Source: Gnetum montanum | Lineage: Eukaryota > Streptophyta > Gnetopsida > Gnetales > Gnetaceae | NCBI GenBank assembly: GCA_015680685.1 | Contig: MNCI01034058.1 | Span: 63,720 to 127,719 of the forward strand | Length of the DNA: 64,000 nt | Direction of reading: 5' to 3' | Part shown: piece by piece, positions 1 to 11,559 of the stretch | Position numbering within the stretch: the stretch's first letter is position 1 | Layout of the letters: each line of letters starts with the position of its first letter | Program-made: the position numbers and the translations under genes | Notes under the pieces: generated by a model | What the model was told of the DNA's origin: nothing | What the model saw: the letters and a program-made list of their open reading frames with translations, nothing else | Databases searched by the model: none

Positions 1-225
1 AGCAGCAACACTTCTTTCTTTCTTCTCTCTTAGCTGCCAACTAAGGGCTGATGTCAATGTAATAAGGTGTTCACTCTTGTTGTCATGAACACCAGTTTTG
101 TCAAGTCTTGTAATGATGATTTGTTCACATGTCATCCCATTAGTTTCATTCACCTCAATAATCCCATACCTTTCCGATGTTTTGTAAGGAACTCGAGGAT
201 GCATTTTTATTTAGTCATGGGGGTA

Positions 226-1209
226 TGATGAGATGCAATATTGCATGGGCCACAATATCACGTACGCAATATCGTGGCAGTCACGATATCACGTCTTCCC
301 TTGTGATATCGCGTACGCGATATCGTGGTGCACCGTCATATCTATAAATAAGAGGTGGCTCTTCCTTGTTTCCTCATCCTAGGCTAAAAGTAGGGAAACT
401 CTGGCAAATTGATCACTCCAGAGATAGAATATTTTCCATGTGCCCGCAGTAGCAGTCCTAAAGTGAACGGATCTTTATTCGAGCAGCATTGTACCTAAAC
501 ACAAGCTGTGTACGAAAATAAAGATGAACTTCCTGGACAAACCTTGTAGTGCATGGAATAGGATTTTATTTAATGTTATTTATTGCTTTCTCTCTTAGTA
601 ATGCAGAATGAGTATGACTTGATTACGAGCATTTAAGGATGTGTACGGATAATCAAGGAATGGATGCTCATTGCACTTAGGCTAGAAACGTAGAATGAGT
701 ATGACTTGATTAGGAGAATTTAAGGATGTGTATAGATAATCAAGGAATCGGCTGCTCATCACACTTAGGCTAAATTAGCTTTCTCAACCCTTTCCTCCTA
801 GTTAAGTGCCTCAGTACAACCACTTTGAGCACATGTGTTACGCATGGTGATCCCAACAATGATTAGCGTTTGGTAGCCACGGTTGCATCGGTTTAGGGTG
901 TTTACAGTAAGTGGGAACGGATGTTGACGCTAGGTAATTTAGACTTAGTTCATTAGTTAGAGTTAGTTTCTTCAACCCTTCACCTCAATAGCATAGGAGA
1001 TAAAACACATAAAAACCATAAAAATCATATACCTCGGACTTACTTAACCATACACCGTGACAACTATAAGTAAGTCTGGGAAGACAACGAATAATTAACC
1101 CTAAGTGTTCCATGGGGTGTGTAGGCACTTAGTCTATGGAGTTCGACCAGATCATGCGTGCTACGCTTGTTTCATATGGTTGAGTGTAGGGGTACCTCGC
1201 CACTCATCA
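226..1209 (+). repeat. 3' LTR of Athila-A1 (984 bp)
   Basis: The LTR starts TGATGAG and ends CTCATCA, a 7-bp perfect terminal inverted repeat shared by the Athila-A LTRs in this window. It holds a GATATC palindrome cluster, a TATAAATA box at 343-350, and an imperfect tandem duplication of about 88 bp (units starting near 601 and 689, both containing GAATGAGTATGACTTGATTA). It is the only Athila-A LTR on its insertion whose other partner is not in view. Confidence 0.92.
305..350 (+). promoter_or_regulatory. LTR core promoter: 20-bp palindrome plus TATA box
   Basis: GATATCGCGTACGCGATATC at 305-324 is a perfect 20-bp palindrome. It is followed 18 bp later by TATAAATAAGAGG (343 on). Weaker versions of the same motif lie upstream at 236-290, several with CG changed to CA or TG. 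The arrangement recurs in the other Athila LTRs. The TATA role is standard for LTR promoters; a regulatory role for the palindromes is inference. Confidence 0.7.
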
Positions 1210-1897
1210 GGTAGTGACTTACACTTCTAGACAATTGAAACCTAATGATATTAGATATTTAATGCATAATCTAGAATTTAGTATAATAATTTTTTCTCTT
1301 AAAATTTGAAGGTACTACTTATATGGTAAACATATTATACTTTGGATAGACCATAAATGCTTGTAGTATGTGATGAATTAACCATAAATGAACATGAGGA
1401 AAAGGAGGTGGATTAATCTTCTAATAGATTTTGCCTTCATAATTCAATATCATCCTAGTAAGGGTAACAAAATAGTTGATGTGTCAAGTAGGATAGCTAG
1501 AAAACTCTACAGCCTCATTATCTTATCTACCCTAAGAAATAAGATAATCTCATAACAACTCTTAGAGCCTTGGTGTCAAGAATAGATAAATTTTTTAGAA
1601 TGTGCTCATATGTTTTTAGTAGATAGCTTTAACTTGTTAAGATTTAATAATAAACTATATGTCTAAGAATTAGTTAAACAAAAGCTTCTTGATGAGGCTC
1701 ACTTCAATAAATATTAGATTCATGCTAGCAATGACAAGATGTACTAGAATATTAGCAGGAATTATTGGTGTCTTGGCATGAAGAGAGATGTAAAAGAATA
1801 TGTGGCTAAGTACTTGGTGTACTAGTAGGTTAACATAAAGCATCAAAGGCCTAGTAGTTACCTTCATCACAAGGTCATTCTAGAATGGAAGTGAAAA
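1210..1897 (+). pseudogene. Chromo-1 pol: RNase H and integrase zinc-binding relic (left half)
   Basis: Conceptual reading on the plus strand gives the RNase H order of a Ty3/Gypsy chromovirus: TSRQLK near 1220, then WRYYLYG near 1305, a TDH-like IDHK near 1345, RRRWINLL near 1405 and YHPSKGN near 1450. At 1660-1890 follows a degraded HHCC zinc-binding domain of integrase (YWCLGMKRDV, then HQRPSS). Both parts have several stops and frameshifts. The left end is cut by the Athila-A1 LTR. The right end is cut inside integrase by Chromo-2, and the frame resumes at 9564. RT, protease and gag would lie left of the window. Confidence 0.8.
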
Positions 1898-2285
1898 TGT
1901 AACACTCTGCTAACCAGTCTTAGGCATTGCTTATGTAAATTACATAAATAAAATTATTATTACCAAAAATAAATGAATGCCAAGAAAAACTTACTAAGTA
2001 AAGTAGTAAGCATTTATAAATAGATGCATAGGAGTCCCATATATACCAAACCTAACCTATCCACTACCAAAATAGGACATAACCTATTTTTCTAAGACAA
2101 AAATTAATAATCATTTTGATGAGGAAATAATAGTGGAACTTAAACATAACATAAACAACTAAAAATCCACATGAGAAAAAATGTAAAAAATTTTATTAAG
2201 ATCTAATAATCCACATGAGAAAAAATGTAAAAAATCCAATTACAGCTTCCTCTAATATGTATTAGTAATAACTAGATGAAATTAG

Positions 2286-3348
2286 TAAATGCATAATGAA
2301 ATGTAACATAATCAACATCCAAAATAAAATTGACCTATACTAAAAATAGGAAAAACATAATACAAGTTCTACAATTAATACGAAATCCATAATTTTAGCT
2401 AAACATTATAGCATAGAATCCAATGTAAACTGAAACACAAATCTTAATAAAACATCTTTAAAACATGAATTAATCATTAGCATTATCCTCTAAATCCTAG
2501 TTATCTAACTTAGCATAATCACTTGAAAATCACTCAAACCAAAGGAATTTTTCCTAAGACTAAGTATCATCAATAAAAATAATAAATAATCCCTTATGGG
2601 TCTAAATAGAGGCATAATGTAGCTAGATGGTCATGCACATGGATTAGGTGCAACCAAAAGTTATTAGTCAAAACTACAAATCAATCCAATGCATCAAATA
2701 AATAAAAATCTNGATATATGGGTTTAAGACTCATCAATTTGATAGTATACTGATTATAGAATTATCAATATGTGAGTTTTAAACTCACAAATCATTTACT
2801 AACATGTGAATTATAGAGTCATCAGTTTGCTAAAAAGTGGATTATAAACTCACCAATTTGTTTATTTGTTAGTTGGACTAATAAGTGGTGGTGGATTCTC
2901 TAATTAGTTTGATTATTTTATTAGATTTTTATTTATTTGATGCATTGGATTGATTTGTAGTTTTGACTAATAACTTTTGGTTGCACCTAATCCATGTGCA
3001 TGACCATCTAGCTACATTATGCCTCTATTTAGACCCATAAGGGATTATTTATTATTTTTATTGATGATACTTAGTCTTAGGAAAAATTCCTTTGGTTTGA
3101 GTGATTTTCAAGTGATTATGCTAAGTTAGATAACTAGGATTTAGAGGATAATGCTAATGATTAATTCATGTTTTAAAGATGTTTTATTAAGATTTGTGTT
3201 TCAGTTTACATTGGATTCTATGCTATAATGTTTAGCTAAAATTATGGATTTCGTATTAATTGTAGAACTTGTATTATGTTTTTCCTATTTTTAGTATAGG
3301 TCAATTTTATTTTGGATGTTGATTATGTTACATTTCATTATGCATTTA
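2286..3348. repeat. Perfect 426-bp inverted repeat bounded by single Ns (likely assembly error)
   Basis: Bases 2286-2711 and 2923-3348 read as exact reverse complements over 426 bp, separated by 211 bp. A single N sits at 2712, directly after the left arm, and another at 3349, directly after the right arm. Perfect identity is out of place inside an LTR as decayed as this one. The pattern fits a 636-bp contig (2713-3348) placed in the wrong orientation although it overlaps the preceding contig by 426 bp. Confidence 0.85.
2713..2900. repeat. Short degenerate tandem repeat (about 35 bp, four units)
   Basis: Four loosely related units of about 33-50 bp follow one another, each with a core like TTTAARACTCAYCAATTTG (near 2722, 2775, 2810 and 2843). 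It lies in the spacer of the suspect inverted repeat. Such repeats may have contributed to the local assembly failure. No coding potential is seen. Confidence 0.5.
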
Positions 3349-6179
3349 NAAATTATCAACAAGATTTAAAATGAAGGTAAAACATGGTCAAAACTAGTCA
3401 AAACATGGTCAAACAAGATCAAAATATCAACTAATCTCTTATGCACGATAACAAATCTCAAAAATAGCCAAATTTCTAAAAATAACATTAAAATATTAAC
3501 AAACTAAATCAGCCAAATGAATGTGTATTAAACATAAAACCAAAATCCAAAGAGGAAAATTACAAAATTATCCTACCTAGAAATACTTATGCTACAACCA
3601 AGGGTCTTTGCAATGCGTCAATCTCCCTGATAAGATCTAAAACCTAGGCAAAATGACAAATCAACAATGATATCAAGGTAAGTTATGAAATGAGATCTAA
3701 ATATATGACTTACCATAGGGTCTTGGTTTATAGTGCAAATCAAAGTGACTATAGATCTAGATCTAGCTAGATCCAATTAATCTAATAAAATATTCTTCTT
3801 TGGCTCAATCTCCTAGATATTAGTAGCTAGGTAAAAGGTTACTCTCAAAAGCAAGTTTAGTTTATAATTTCATTGTGGTTTGGAAGCATTGCGTAAGGTA
3901 CTATCATGGACTAGAAACTAAGTTTAAAAGATATTCTAACATGAATTGATGCCTAATGTTAGCCTAATGGACATCGCCTATAAGCAAAGTTAATAGCCAT
4001 GTCTAATCCCAAGATGATAGTTATGGCTAAGCACAACTAATAATAAATTCTAAGGTTCAAAATCATAACTAAAAAAAGGCTTTTATGTAGACCGTAGATT
4101 ATGTATACTCTTATTATTTATAATACTAATATTTGAATTAGATTGAATTATCCTAGAAGGTTAATCACAATGTACATTTATGAAAGAAACAAATTCAAAA
4201 GATATGGAGTGCCACTACTCCTTCAAAAATTAGATATTTTCTGTAGTACTTGATTAATCAAGGTTTGCCTATTGGTATTCAATACTATTATTTGGGTTTT
4301 CATGATCCAAGATGTCCTATTTGTAACAAGAAATATACATTCATCCATTATTTTTGACTTGTCCCCTCTCTCGTAGCTCTTTGACTTGGTGTAGCAAGTA
4401 TTTACATGGTTTTCAATTAGGGTTAAATGAAGTTTTATTTGATGACACTTCTCAATTTTAAGGATTTCTACTTCATAGTTGATGTCTCTTTTATCCTCTT
4501 ATTTCTTATTTCATTTGGAATTTTTAATGTAAGGTGATTTTTCACAGAGATTATCTAACTAATTTTCTTCCTCTATTAGTCTAAGATAACATCATTTAGT
4601 AGCTAATGCTTTAGCTGAATTCCTAAATATTTATCTTTTTAGTTTTCTTTTTTTTTTTATTAATAAGAAGCCTTTAGTAGGAAGTGAAAATCCATTTGGA
4701 TGCTTCTGAATGAGGGAAAGATCTAATCTTTTTCCTACCTAGAGAGGAAATTGTTTTAGGATTGGTGGTAAGGATGATAACCTAAAAATGCATCCCCAAA
4801 ACTATTGGGCCTTTTCTTTTTGTTGTTTCGGAGTTTCTCCTATACTTTTGTACTCTAAATCTAATGTTTTTAATATATTTATTTTTTGGTATCTAATAAC
4901 TAATGAAAGGTTGATCCAAGACCATCTAAAATCAAAAGTAGTACCCCACGTGCCACTAACCCATCCAATGCCTAAAACCTACTAACTCAAAACTCCAATA
5001 TAAGGAAGTAGTATGCATGTGCTAAAGTAAAAGATAATCCAAAATACTAAAAATATTAAAAAGAGTGCTAATATATAAAAATACCACCACATGGAAAAAG
5101 TATTAGAATTAATAAAATAAAAAATCAAAAGGTCTAAATAACCTTAAAATATTTAAAATTTAAGAAAGGCCAATAAAAAATACATATCTCCCAAAGCATA
5201 GTTAATATAAGGAAGGGTGGAGCAGGATCCCTCTAATTTTCTTTAACCCTTCAAAGCATACCAAATCCAAAATGTATGCAAATAAAGTAATTACTAGAAA
5301 ATAAAAAAATGATTATCTTCTATTAAAACTAAAAGAAGGTTATAAATACAGTGAATCCAAAAATCCACTAAACATCATACCAAAACACACCCACACTCAA
5401 TGATTTTATATAACATGAGGCTCTACACTCACACACATGATCAATGTTAATGCAATGTACAATTCATCCAAAACTCTTCCTCATATATAGAACTGAGATC
5501 CGAACATAGTGATACAATGGTCAATACCACATACATGATTAATCACTGAGATGCACATAACACTTATGAAATCTTGTTGTAACTCTTTTATGTTAAAACA
5601 TGTAACACAAACCAATATATATCAAATTACAAAACTAAAACCTTAGGAAAACTTCCATGATTAACTTATATATTCCTACTTATTTTTATTCTTGGACTCA
5701 ATAGTCCTAGTTGGTTTCACATTGTAACTACCACTTCAAAACTTCTTCCTAGTCAAACAAGACATCTACAAGCTTGACCAAATATCTCTTTGTCAATTTC
5801 AAGCTATAGACAAGATGTCTACACTTCTGGTAAGATGTCTCTTCTAGAGACAAGTTGTCTCCTTTGGTAGCAAGATGCCTTTGGCAATATGTCTTTATTT
5901 AAACAAGACCTCTACTATGAATTGGTCACTCTTAGGTAAGACATTTATATAATGACCAAGACATCTCCTATAAATACTTAGCTCCTAGGTAAGACATCTC
6001 TTGATGGATCTAGAACATCTCCAACCTATCCAAAACCTTAATTTTTCCATTGGTAGGAATGATAAAGGATCTCAAAAGAAGTATCCCTACACTAGCTCTC
6101 CCATCGTTTAAAAAATAAGGTTAGGTGAACAATGAAGTAGGAATAGAAGAGATTCCCCACTTAACAAGTTTAGTCTTAA

Positions 6180-7330
6180 GAATCATATAACACCATTAGT
6201 AGTTTGATCCTTCCAATGGACCAAGTAATCATGCTCTTCTCTCTTCTTGAGTAAAATTACATGTCTCTTCTATTGAAGGCTTGGACCTATTAATAGTCCC
6301 CTTTAACTCATTGATATTGCCTCACAAGACTTTATCATCTATCGATTCCTAGTAATGCACAAGATCTATAACATTAAAAATAAAATATATACCCACATCA
6401 TTTCATAATTCAATTTCAAAAGCATTGTTATTGATTTTGATTTTTATTCTAAAATAATCAATCTCTTGGAGCTTCAATTTTGAGAAGTTCATACCCTTTG
6501 CTGTCTTCTTCTTCAAGTGCACTCAAATGAGATCACCAATAGCAAATTTTGACTTCCTCTTGCTCTCATTCCTCTTAATGATTCTTTCTTTAGCCTTTTT
6601 CTTAAGATTTGTCTTTACTTGAGCATGAAGATCCTTCAACTTTTACAAAAAATTTGCACTCAATTAAAATTCTCTATCAAAGCTTCTAACATTATCCACA
6701 TCTTTGGAAAAAATTCATAATTATTATCAATTGATCTCCTCATAATAACAACATGAAAAGTATTATTGTAGGAAAACTTACCATGATGCACCAAGTTCTT
6801 CCACCTATTGGGTTATCATTTACACAAACATCTCAAAATACTTAATAAAGAATTATTGACCACTTTAGTTTGGTCATTAAACTATGAATGATATGCAATA
6901 GAAAAATTCAATCTTGTTCCTAAAAGTTTCCACAAGAACCTCCAAAAATAAATCCCATGCAAATTCACACTAGTTTGAAAAAAAAAAGAATTTTTAATAT
7001 GAGAGACATCACTCGTCTTTTTACATGGAATGAAGTGGGTCATCATGACAAACTTGTCCACCCACATAAAGATAATGTCATTTCCACTTTTAGCCTTTAT
7101 AATCTCACTCACAACGTTCATTGATGCATTTTTTAAGATCCTTTGGGAATTGGCAAAGGCATATAATGTCCATCAACTCCTATATCTTCCTTGAATTTCT
7201 AACATGTTAATTACGTTTTCACAAATTTGAAGAATTTAGAGGTCATTCCAAGCTAAAAATGGTGCCTACCCATAAGCTTGAATGTCTTCTCTCTACCCAT
7301 GTAACTTGTCATGTCATCACAATGGTTTTC
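6180..7330 (-). pseudogene. Chromo-2 integrase relic with chromodomain-like tail
   Basis: Minus-strand reading gives the integrase core: YMPLPIPKGS near 7150, FMWVDKFVMMTHFIPCKKTS at about 7005-7065, then LHGIYFWRF and LGTRLNFSIAYHS near 6885-6950. The first catalytic Asp region is degraded, and the second is not recognisable. At 6190-6240 the reading HDYLVHWKDQ resembles the start of a chromodomain as found at the C-terminus of chromovirus integrases. Stops and frameshifts are frequent. It follows RNase H (at higher coordinates) in the expected order for a minus-strand element. Confidence 0.75.
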
Positions 7331-7499
7331 TATCAAAGTCTTTTTTTCTAAATCATAATTGAAAATGCCAGCATTTTCATTATTGAATAGCAATACATCT
7401 TGGATGTGATAGTCCCTCCATTGGTCTACTTTACTTAGTAATGGTTCTTTAAGGTTTCTCCAAACATGCCCAAAATCTTAGTCATGTTCATACAAATCA

Positions 7500-8962
7500 G
7501 GAAAATCATTCACCTTCCACATGAGGAGTGTTGAAACTCATCACACACAACCTAAATAATGCATCTACTTTGACATTGAGTTTCCTACTCTTGTGCTTGA
7601 GCACAAAATTGAACTTCTATAATTGTGCCACCCACTTCATATGTTTAGCATTCAAATTCTTTTTGGAATTAAGAAATTATAGTGTTTTATGGTCAATCAT
7701 CAAGGTGAACTCTTTGGGTAACAAATAATGCCTCCAATGCTTGATTTCTTAAAGAGTAGCATACAATTCCTTCTCATATATACTAAATTTCTACCTTAAC
7801 TCATTTAAATTCTCTAAAAAGAAAATAATAGGTCTTCCTTCTTGTGAAATAACCCCTTCAATGGTAATTCCACTTGCATCCACCTCCATCTAAAAAAGCT
7901 TCTGGAAATTTAGTGTGGCAAGCATTGGTTCACTGGTAATTTTTTCCTTCAACAACTCAATGCTTCTTTGGGTTTTGTCACTCCACTCAAAATATTAATT
8001 CTTCTTAAGAAAAGAAAACATAAATTATGAAATATCACTAATTATTTTTATGAACCTTATATAAAAGCCTGCTAAACTAAGAAATGATCTTACCTCCCTC
8101 TTCTAGGAGTTAGTTAATCTCTAATTTAGAAATCACTCTTAAGTATGTGATCTCCCTTTTGAAAAAATAACTTTTCTTCAAGTTGAAAACCAAATTTTCT
8201 TCCCTTTAATTTAAGACATACACTCCTAAATAGTCCAAGTGAGTATCCTCACTAAAACTATATACTAAAATATTTTCAAATAATATAATATAATACTTAC
8301 CAATCAAATTTTTGAAGATATCATGAATCAACCTCATGATTATGGTAGGAGAAATGATGAGTCCAAATGACATTAGAAACCACTTAAATTGTCATTCTAG
8401 AATCTTGAAAGTAGTTTTCCATTCATCACCAAACCTAATACAAATTTCATGGCATCCACATTTCAAATGAATTTTGCTAAAAATTTTTGCATTGGTAAGA
8501 ACATCAAGGATATTGTTCATTCTTAAAATAGAAAACATATACATCATTATTATCCTATTCATAGCCCTTGAATCAATGCACATCCTCTATTTTTCACCAT
8601 CCTTCATTAGTATAAGTACTATTCTAATTTCATAAGAATAAGTTAACTTTCTCACAAATTCATTCACAAGTAACTCCTCTAGTTACCATTGTAATTCAAC
8701 CCTCTAATTAGATTCCATCTAGTATGCCCTCTTATTTAAGAAGTGAATTTGATGCTAAACATTCTTCATTGGTGGTAGTCCATACAATTTTCCTTTAAAC
8801 ACATTAGAATTTTTCTTTTTAAAGCCTAGTACACCTACTAGAAGTTCTACCTACATAACATCATAATTAGAAGCAATAGTTGATTTGATTACAAAACCAA
8901 AACTAGCCTCTTCATGTTCCTTAATGTATCCCCTCTTTCTAAGAAGCATTAAGTAAGTTTTA
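7500..8962 (-). pseudogene. Chromo-2 reverse transcriptase and RNase H relic
   Basis: From right to left: the RT N-terminal region (KGKLYGLPPMKNV near 8780, then LQWxLEELLVNEF near 8690), RT fingers and palm (MCIDSRAMNRI at 8550-8583, AKIFSKIHLKCGCHEI near 8440-8490, DEWKTTFKI near 8400), then RNase H (ATLNFQKL near 7900, MIDHKTL near 7690). The catalytic YxDD region is not recognisable. Many stops occur. The N-terminal side ends abruptly against the truncated LTR at about 8963, so gag and protease were deleted. Confidence 0.8.
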
Positions 8963-9563
8963 TTTCTTGCATCTCTTTTGTATCAAAACATGAAACATAA
9001 ACCAATATATATCAAATTAGAAAACTAAGACATTAGGAAAACCTTCCCCATGATTAACTTAGAGATTTCTTATTATTTTCAATCATGGACTCAACATTTC
9101 TAGTTTTTTCCACATTGTAACTATCACTTTAAAACTTTTTCCTAGTTAATAAACATGTCTACAAGCTTATCTAGATATGTCTTTTTAAATTCTAGGCATC
9201 TCCTCTAGATACAAGACATCTTCTTTGAAGAAAAGACATATTTTCTAATAGCAAGACGTCTTTACTTTGGACAAGACATCTCCTATGAAACACTAGCTCT
9301 TAGGCAAAACATATACAAGATGACCAAGACATCTCCTATTAATATCTAGCTCTAAGATAATATGTCTCTTGATAGATCTCGGACATCTCCAAGCTATTTA
9401 AAACCTTCATTTCTCCACTAGTAAGGATAACAAATGGGTTTATAAGAGGTGTTTCTATATTAAAGGGACAACAAGAAAACATATAGATTAGCAAATAAAA
9501 CATCAAGGGTTCAAATCACAAACATACCAAGGAGTTAAGAATATATTAGATAGGGGTGTTACA
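8963..9563 (-). repeat. Truncated 5' LTR of Chromo-2
   Basis: This is a direct repeat of 5575-6085, with the same succession of AAGACATCTC-like words. On the minus strand it starts TGTAACACCCC at 9563, the canonical chromovirus LTR start. It stops at about 8963 where RT sequence begins, so the LTR 3' part, primer site, gag and protease are lost. Confidence 0.7.
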
Positions 9564-10335
9564 GTAAAATCATCAATATGGATTTCATTATAGGTTTACC
9601 TCATACTAAGAGTGGTAAGGATTCCTTTCTTATAGTTGTAGACCTTTTAACCAAGTCTTCCCATTTCTTAACTAAGAAGACATCAACTAATGCTAAAGAG
9701 ATGCACAAGTTTTTCTATCAAATATTAATAGATTACATGGTGTTTCAAATAAGAATATGTCCAATAGAGATTCTAAGTTCATTTTCAGGTTTTGGCAATC
9801 TTTTTCTAAGAGTTTGGGTTCTAAGCTAAATCTTAGCTCAACTTCTCACTATACATAGATGGTCAAATAGAGAGGATAAATTAGATTTTTGAGAATATAC
9901 TTAGAGATTATGCCTTAAACTATAGAGATAGTTAGGATATAGTTCTTCCATTAGTACAATCTACTTACAATAATAGTTATCAGGCCAAGTTGAAAGTAGC
10001 TCCCTATGAAGTATTGTATGATAGATACTATTGTACACCTTCTTAAAGATACCATCAAGAATAGATATCATTAAAAAGGCTACAGAGCATATCAAGATTA
10101 TAAGGATCAAACTTCAAGTAGCATAGGAAAAATACACCAAATATGCTAATAGTAGAAGATCTTTGAAGTTCAACATTGGAGATTGAGTTTTTATTAAAAT
10201 ATCACCATTAAAAAATTATGAGATTTAGTAAAAACATAAAAGTTATAGTAATAATACATTCAACTCTTTTAAAATTTGTTCATGATGTGTTTCATGTTTT
10301 TGTGTCTAGAAAGTATGTTTTAGATCCTACACATT
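9564..10335 (+). pseudogene. Chromo-1 pol: integrase core and C-terminal relic (right half)
   Basis: This is the continuation of the integrase split by Chromo-2. INMDFIIGLPHTKSGKDSF near 9572-9630 holds the first catalytic Asp (MDF), followed by VVDLLTKSSHF. The D and E of the rest of the triad are degraded. At 10085-10335 the C-terminal domain is recognisable (ANSRRSLKFNIGDWVF, then KYVLDPTH). The pattern VVDxLTKSxHF and the DPTH ending are typical of Tekay/Del chromoviruses. The relic ends at about 10335, where the outer Athila LTR probably begins. Confidence 0.8.
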
Positions 10336-11444
10336 GATAGAGCGGTAGGATAAGTATATTAGTATTTTAATTTTTTTAATGTTAAGTATATATGCATTAG
10401 GTTCTTTTTTTGAGTTTTAAGTAAGCATTTATCAAGTGTTGAATGGGTTATTGGCACATGGGAATCTACATTGAACATATGATATCCTATATGTTGTAGT
10501 TTAGCATTGTTGAACCCCTTAATGCTCCAGTTTTTAAACTTATAAGTTCACATTTTTATTTTTATTTTACTATTTTACTTTATCAAAGATAATCCACTTT
10601 AGTGGTAGATATCGATAAGCATTAATTTCTTTCTTAAGTTCTATGTATCACAAGAAATCATGGGAAAAGTGGAAATCAATGCCGGTTATATTGATCCCCA
10701 TAGCAGCTATGATATGAAGCGATAACGTAGATTTCCTAGAAGAAAGCACCTTGCAAAGAAATCAAGATATCGATTTGAGTTTCTGGGTGATCCAAATCAT
10801 GTATCGAAGATGCCAAAAATCACAACATAGTTCAACAACTCTTCAATTGATTGTTATTGATTTCGTCAATACCAATTGATTTCCAAAATGATGATTTTTC
10901 CTAATTATTGTAAATTCTCTTTAGTATAAATAAGAAGCTCATCTATGAGTGAAGGGGATACAAAAATCAAGAAAGAACCCACACCAAATTAAATCCTTCT
11001 TTACTTGTATTAAAAGTTACTAAGGAAGATTGTTGACACCTTGTGGCAAGCAACAACCATTGATGTGTATTGAGGCTATGAAGTTGTTGCATTATGAAGG
11101 CATTAGAGCAAGGTCACAAATTAGGTAATGTCTCCTTTCTAATCTTCTGATATTCATGATAAATTTTTATATTTTTAATTTGGTTTAATTAATTGGTTTC
11201 ATCTTTGAACTTAATATTAAAAGTTAGGATAAGGGCTTTTTGATTTTACTTATGAGTTATAGTAATAAGTGTGGAGTCTTTAATTGAATTCAAATCTAAT
11301 TGTTTATCATCTTGATGATTGTTTTAACTTTGGAACCATTCCTTCATAGATATGACTCACCAATTAGTCATAAATGAGGTGAAAATGTATAATGAAGATA
11401 ACTATTAAGGTAATTCAGCACCAAAATTTAGCTAGCTTGTTACT
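10336..11444 (+). repeat. Probable 5' LTR of Athila-O
   Basis: The stretch lies between the end of Chromo-1 integrase and an Asp-type primer site, and it contains TATAAATAAGAAG at 10924, the same TATA context as the other Athila LTRs. GATATCGA occurs twice upstream (near 10606 and 10773). No second copy is in the window, so the 5' boundary (a TG near 10336 or further right) is a guess. No coding region is seen. Confidence 0.4.
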
Positions 11445-11466
11445 TTCGTGCCATTGTTGGTGAGGT
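11445..11466 (+). other. Primer binding site, tRNA-Asp type (degraded), Athila-O
   Basis: TTCGTGCCATTGTTGGTGAGG matches the Athila-type primer site TGGCGCCGTTGCCGGGGA with several changes, mostly C to T. It lies between the presumed LTR and gag. Confidence 0.6.
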
Positions 11467-11559
11467 CAACAGAGTTAATCATCATCAAGGGTTTTGTACA
11501 TTTTTCAATTTATTTTGTAGATCTAGCACTTCTCGATAAGTATGCTTTATTTTTCTTCT

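Larger units (their letters stand above)
1..1209 (+). mobile_element. Athila-A1: 3' end of an Athila-like LTR retrotransposon
   Basis: Bases 1-225 are the last internal (non-coding) part of a plus-strand element. They match, base for base over long stretches, the tails of the copies at 46440-46656 and, on the other strand, 14002-14400 and 63455-63700. They end in the polypurine tract TCATGGGGGTA, directly followed by a 984-bp LTR. The element's 5' part lies outside the window. The LTR end abuts chromovirus RNase H sequence, so this copy inserted into that older element. The TSD cannot be checked because the other end is missing. Confidence 0.9.
1898..6155 (-). repeat. Probable long 3' LTR of Chromo-2
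   Basis: The segment 5575-6085 is a diverged direct repeat of 8963-9440, rich in the recurring word AAGACATCTC. The left boundary is the TGTAACA terminus at 1898. The right boundary is placed next to a purine-rich stretch read on the minus strand (AAGTGGGGAAT, near 6152). If correct, this LTR is about 4.2 kb, long but within the range known for Del/Tekay chromoviruses. The first 120 bp or so do not align well between the two LTRs. The interior contains the suspect inverted repeat at 2286-3348. No gene is seen in it. Confidence 0.5.
1898..9563 (-). mobile_element. Chromo-2: decayed chromovirus inserted in Chromo-1 integrase
   Basis: The ends form a terminal inverted repeat, TGTAACA at 1898 and TGTTACA ending at 9563. 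The flanks GAAAA (1893-1897) and GTAAA (9564-9568) fit a 5-bp TSD with one change. Removing the block and one flank restores a continuous integrase reading of Chromo-1. Coding relics on the minus strand run RT, RNase H, integrase from right to left, so the 5' end is at 9563. Gag and protease are missing: RT sequence meets a truncated 5' LTR at about 8963. The right end read on the minus strand begins TGTAACACCCC, typical of chromovirus LTRs. Confidence 0.8.

Noticed and set aside
2286-3348. The hairpin as a foldback transposon or microRNA-type precursor
   Set aside because: Exact arm identity, arm ends coinciding with single Ns, and the decayed surroundings point to an assembly error.
4788-4985. 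Plus-strand open reading of 65 codons in the Chromo-2 LTR
   Set aside because: AT-rich LTR sequence, no motif, no upstream signals; length is within chance.
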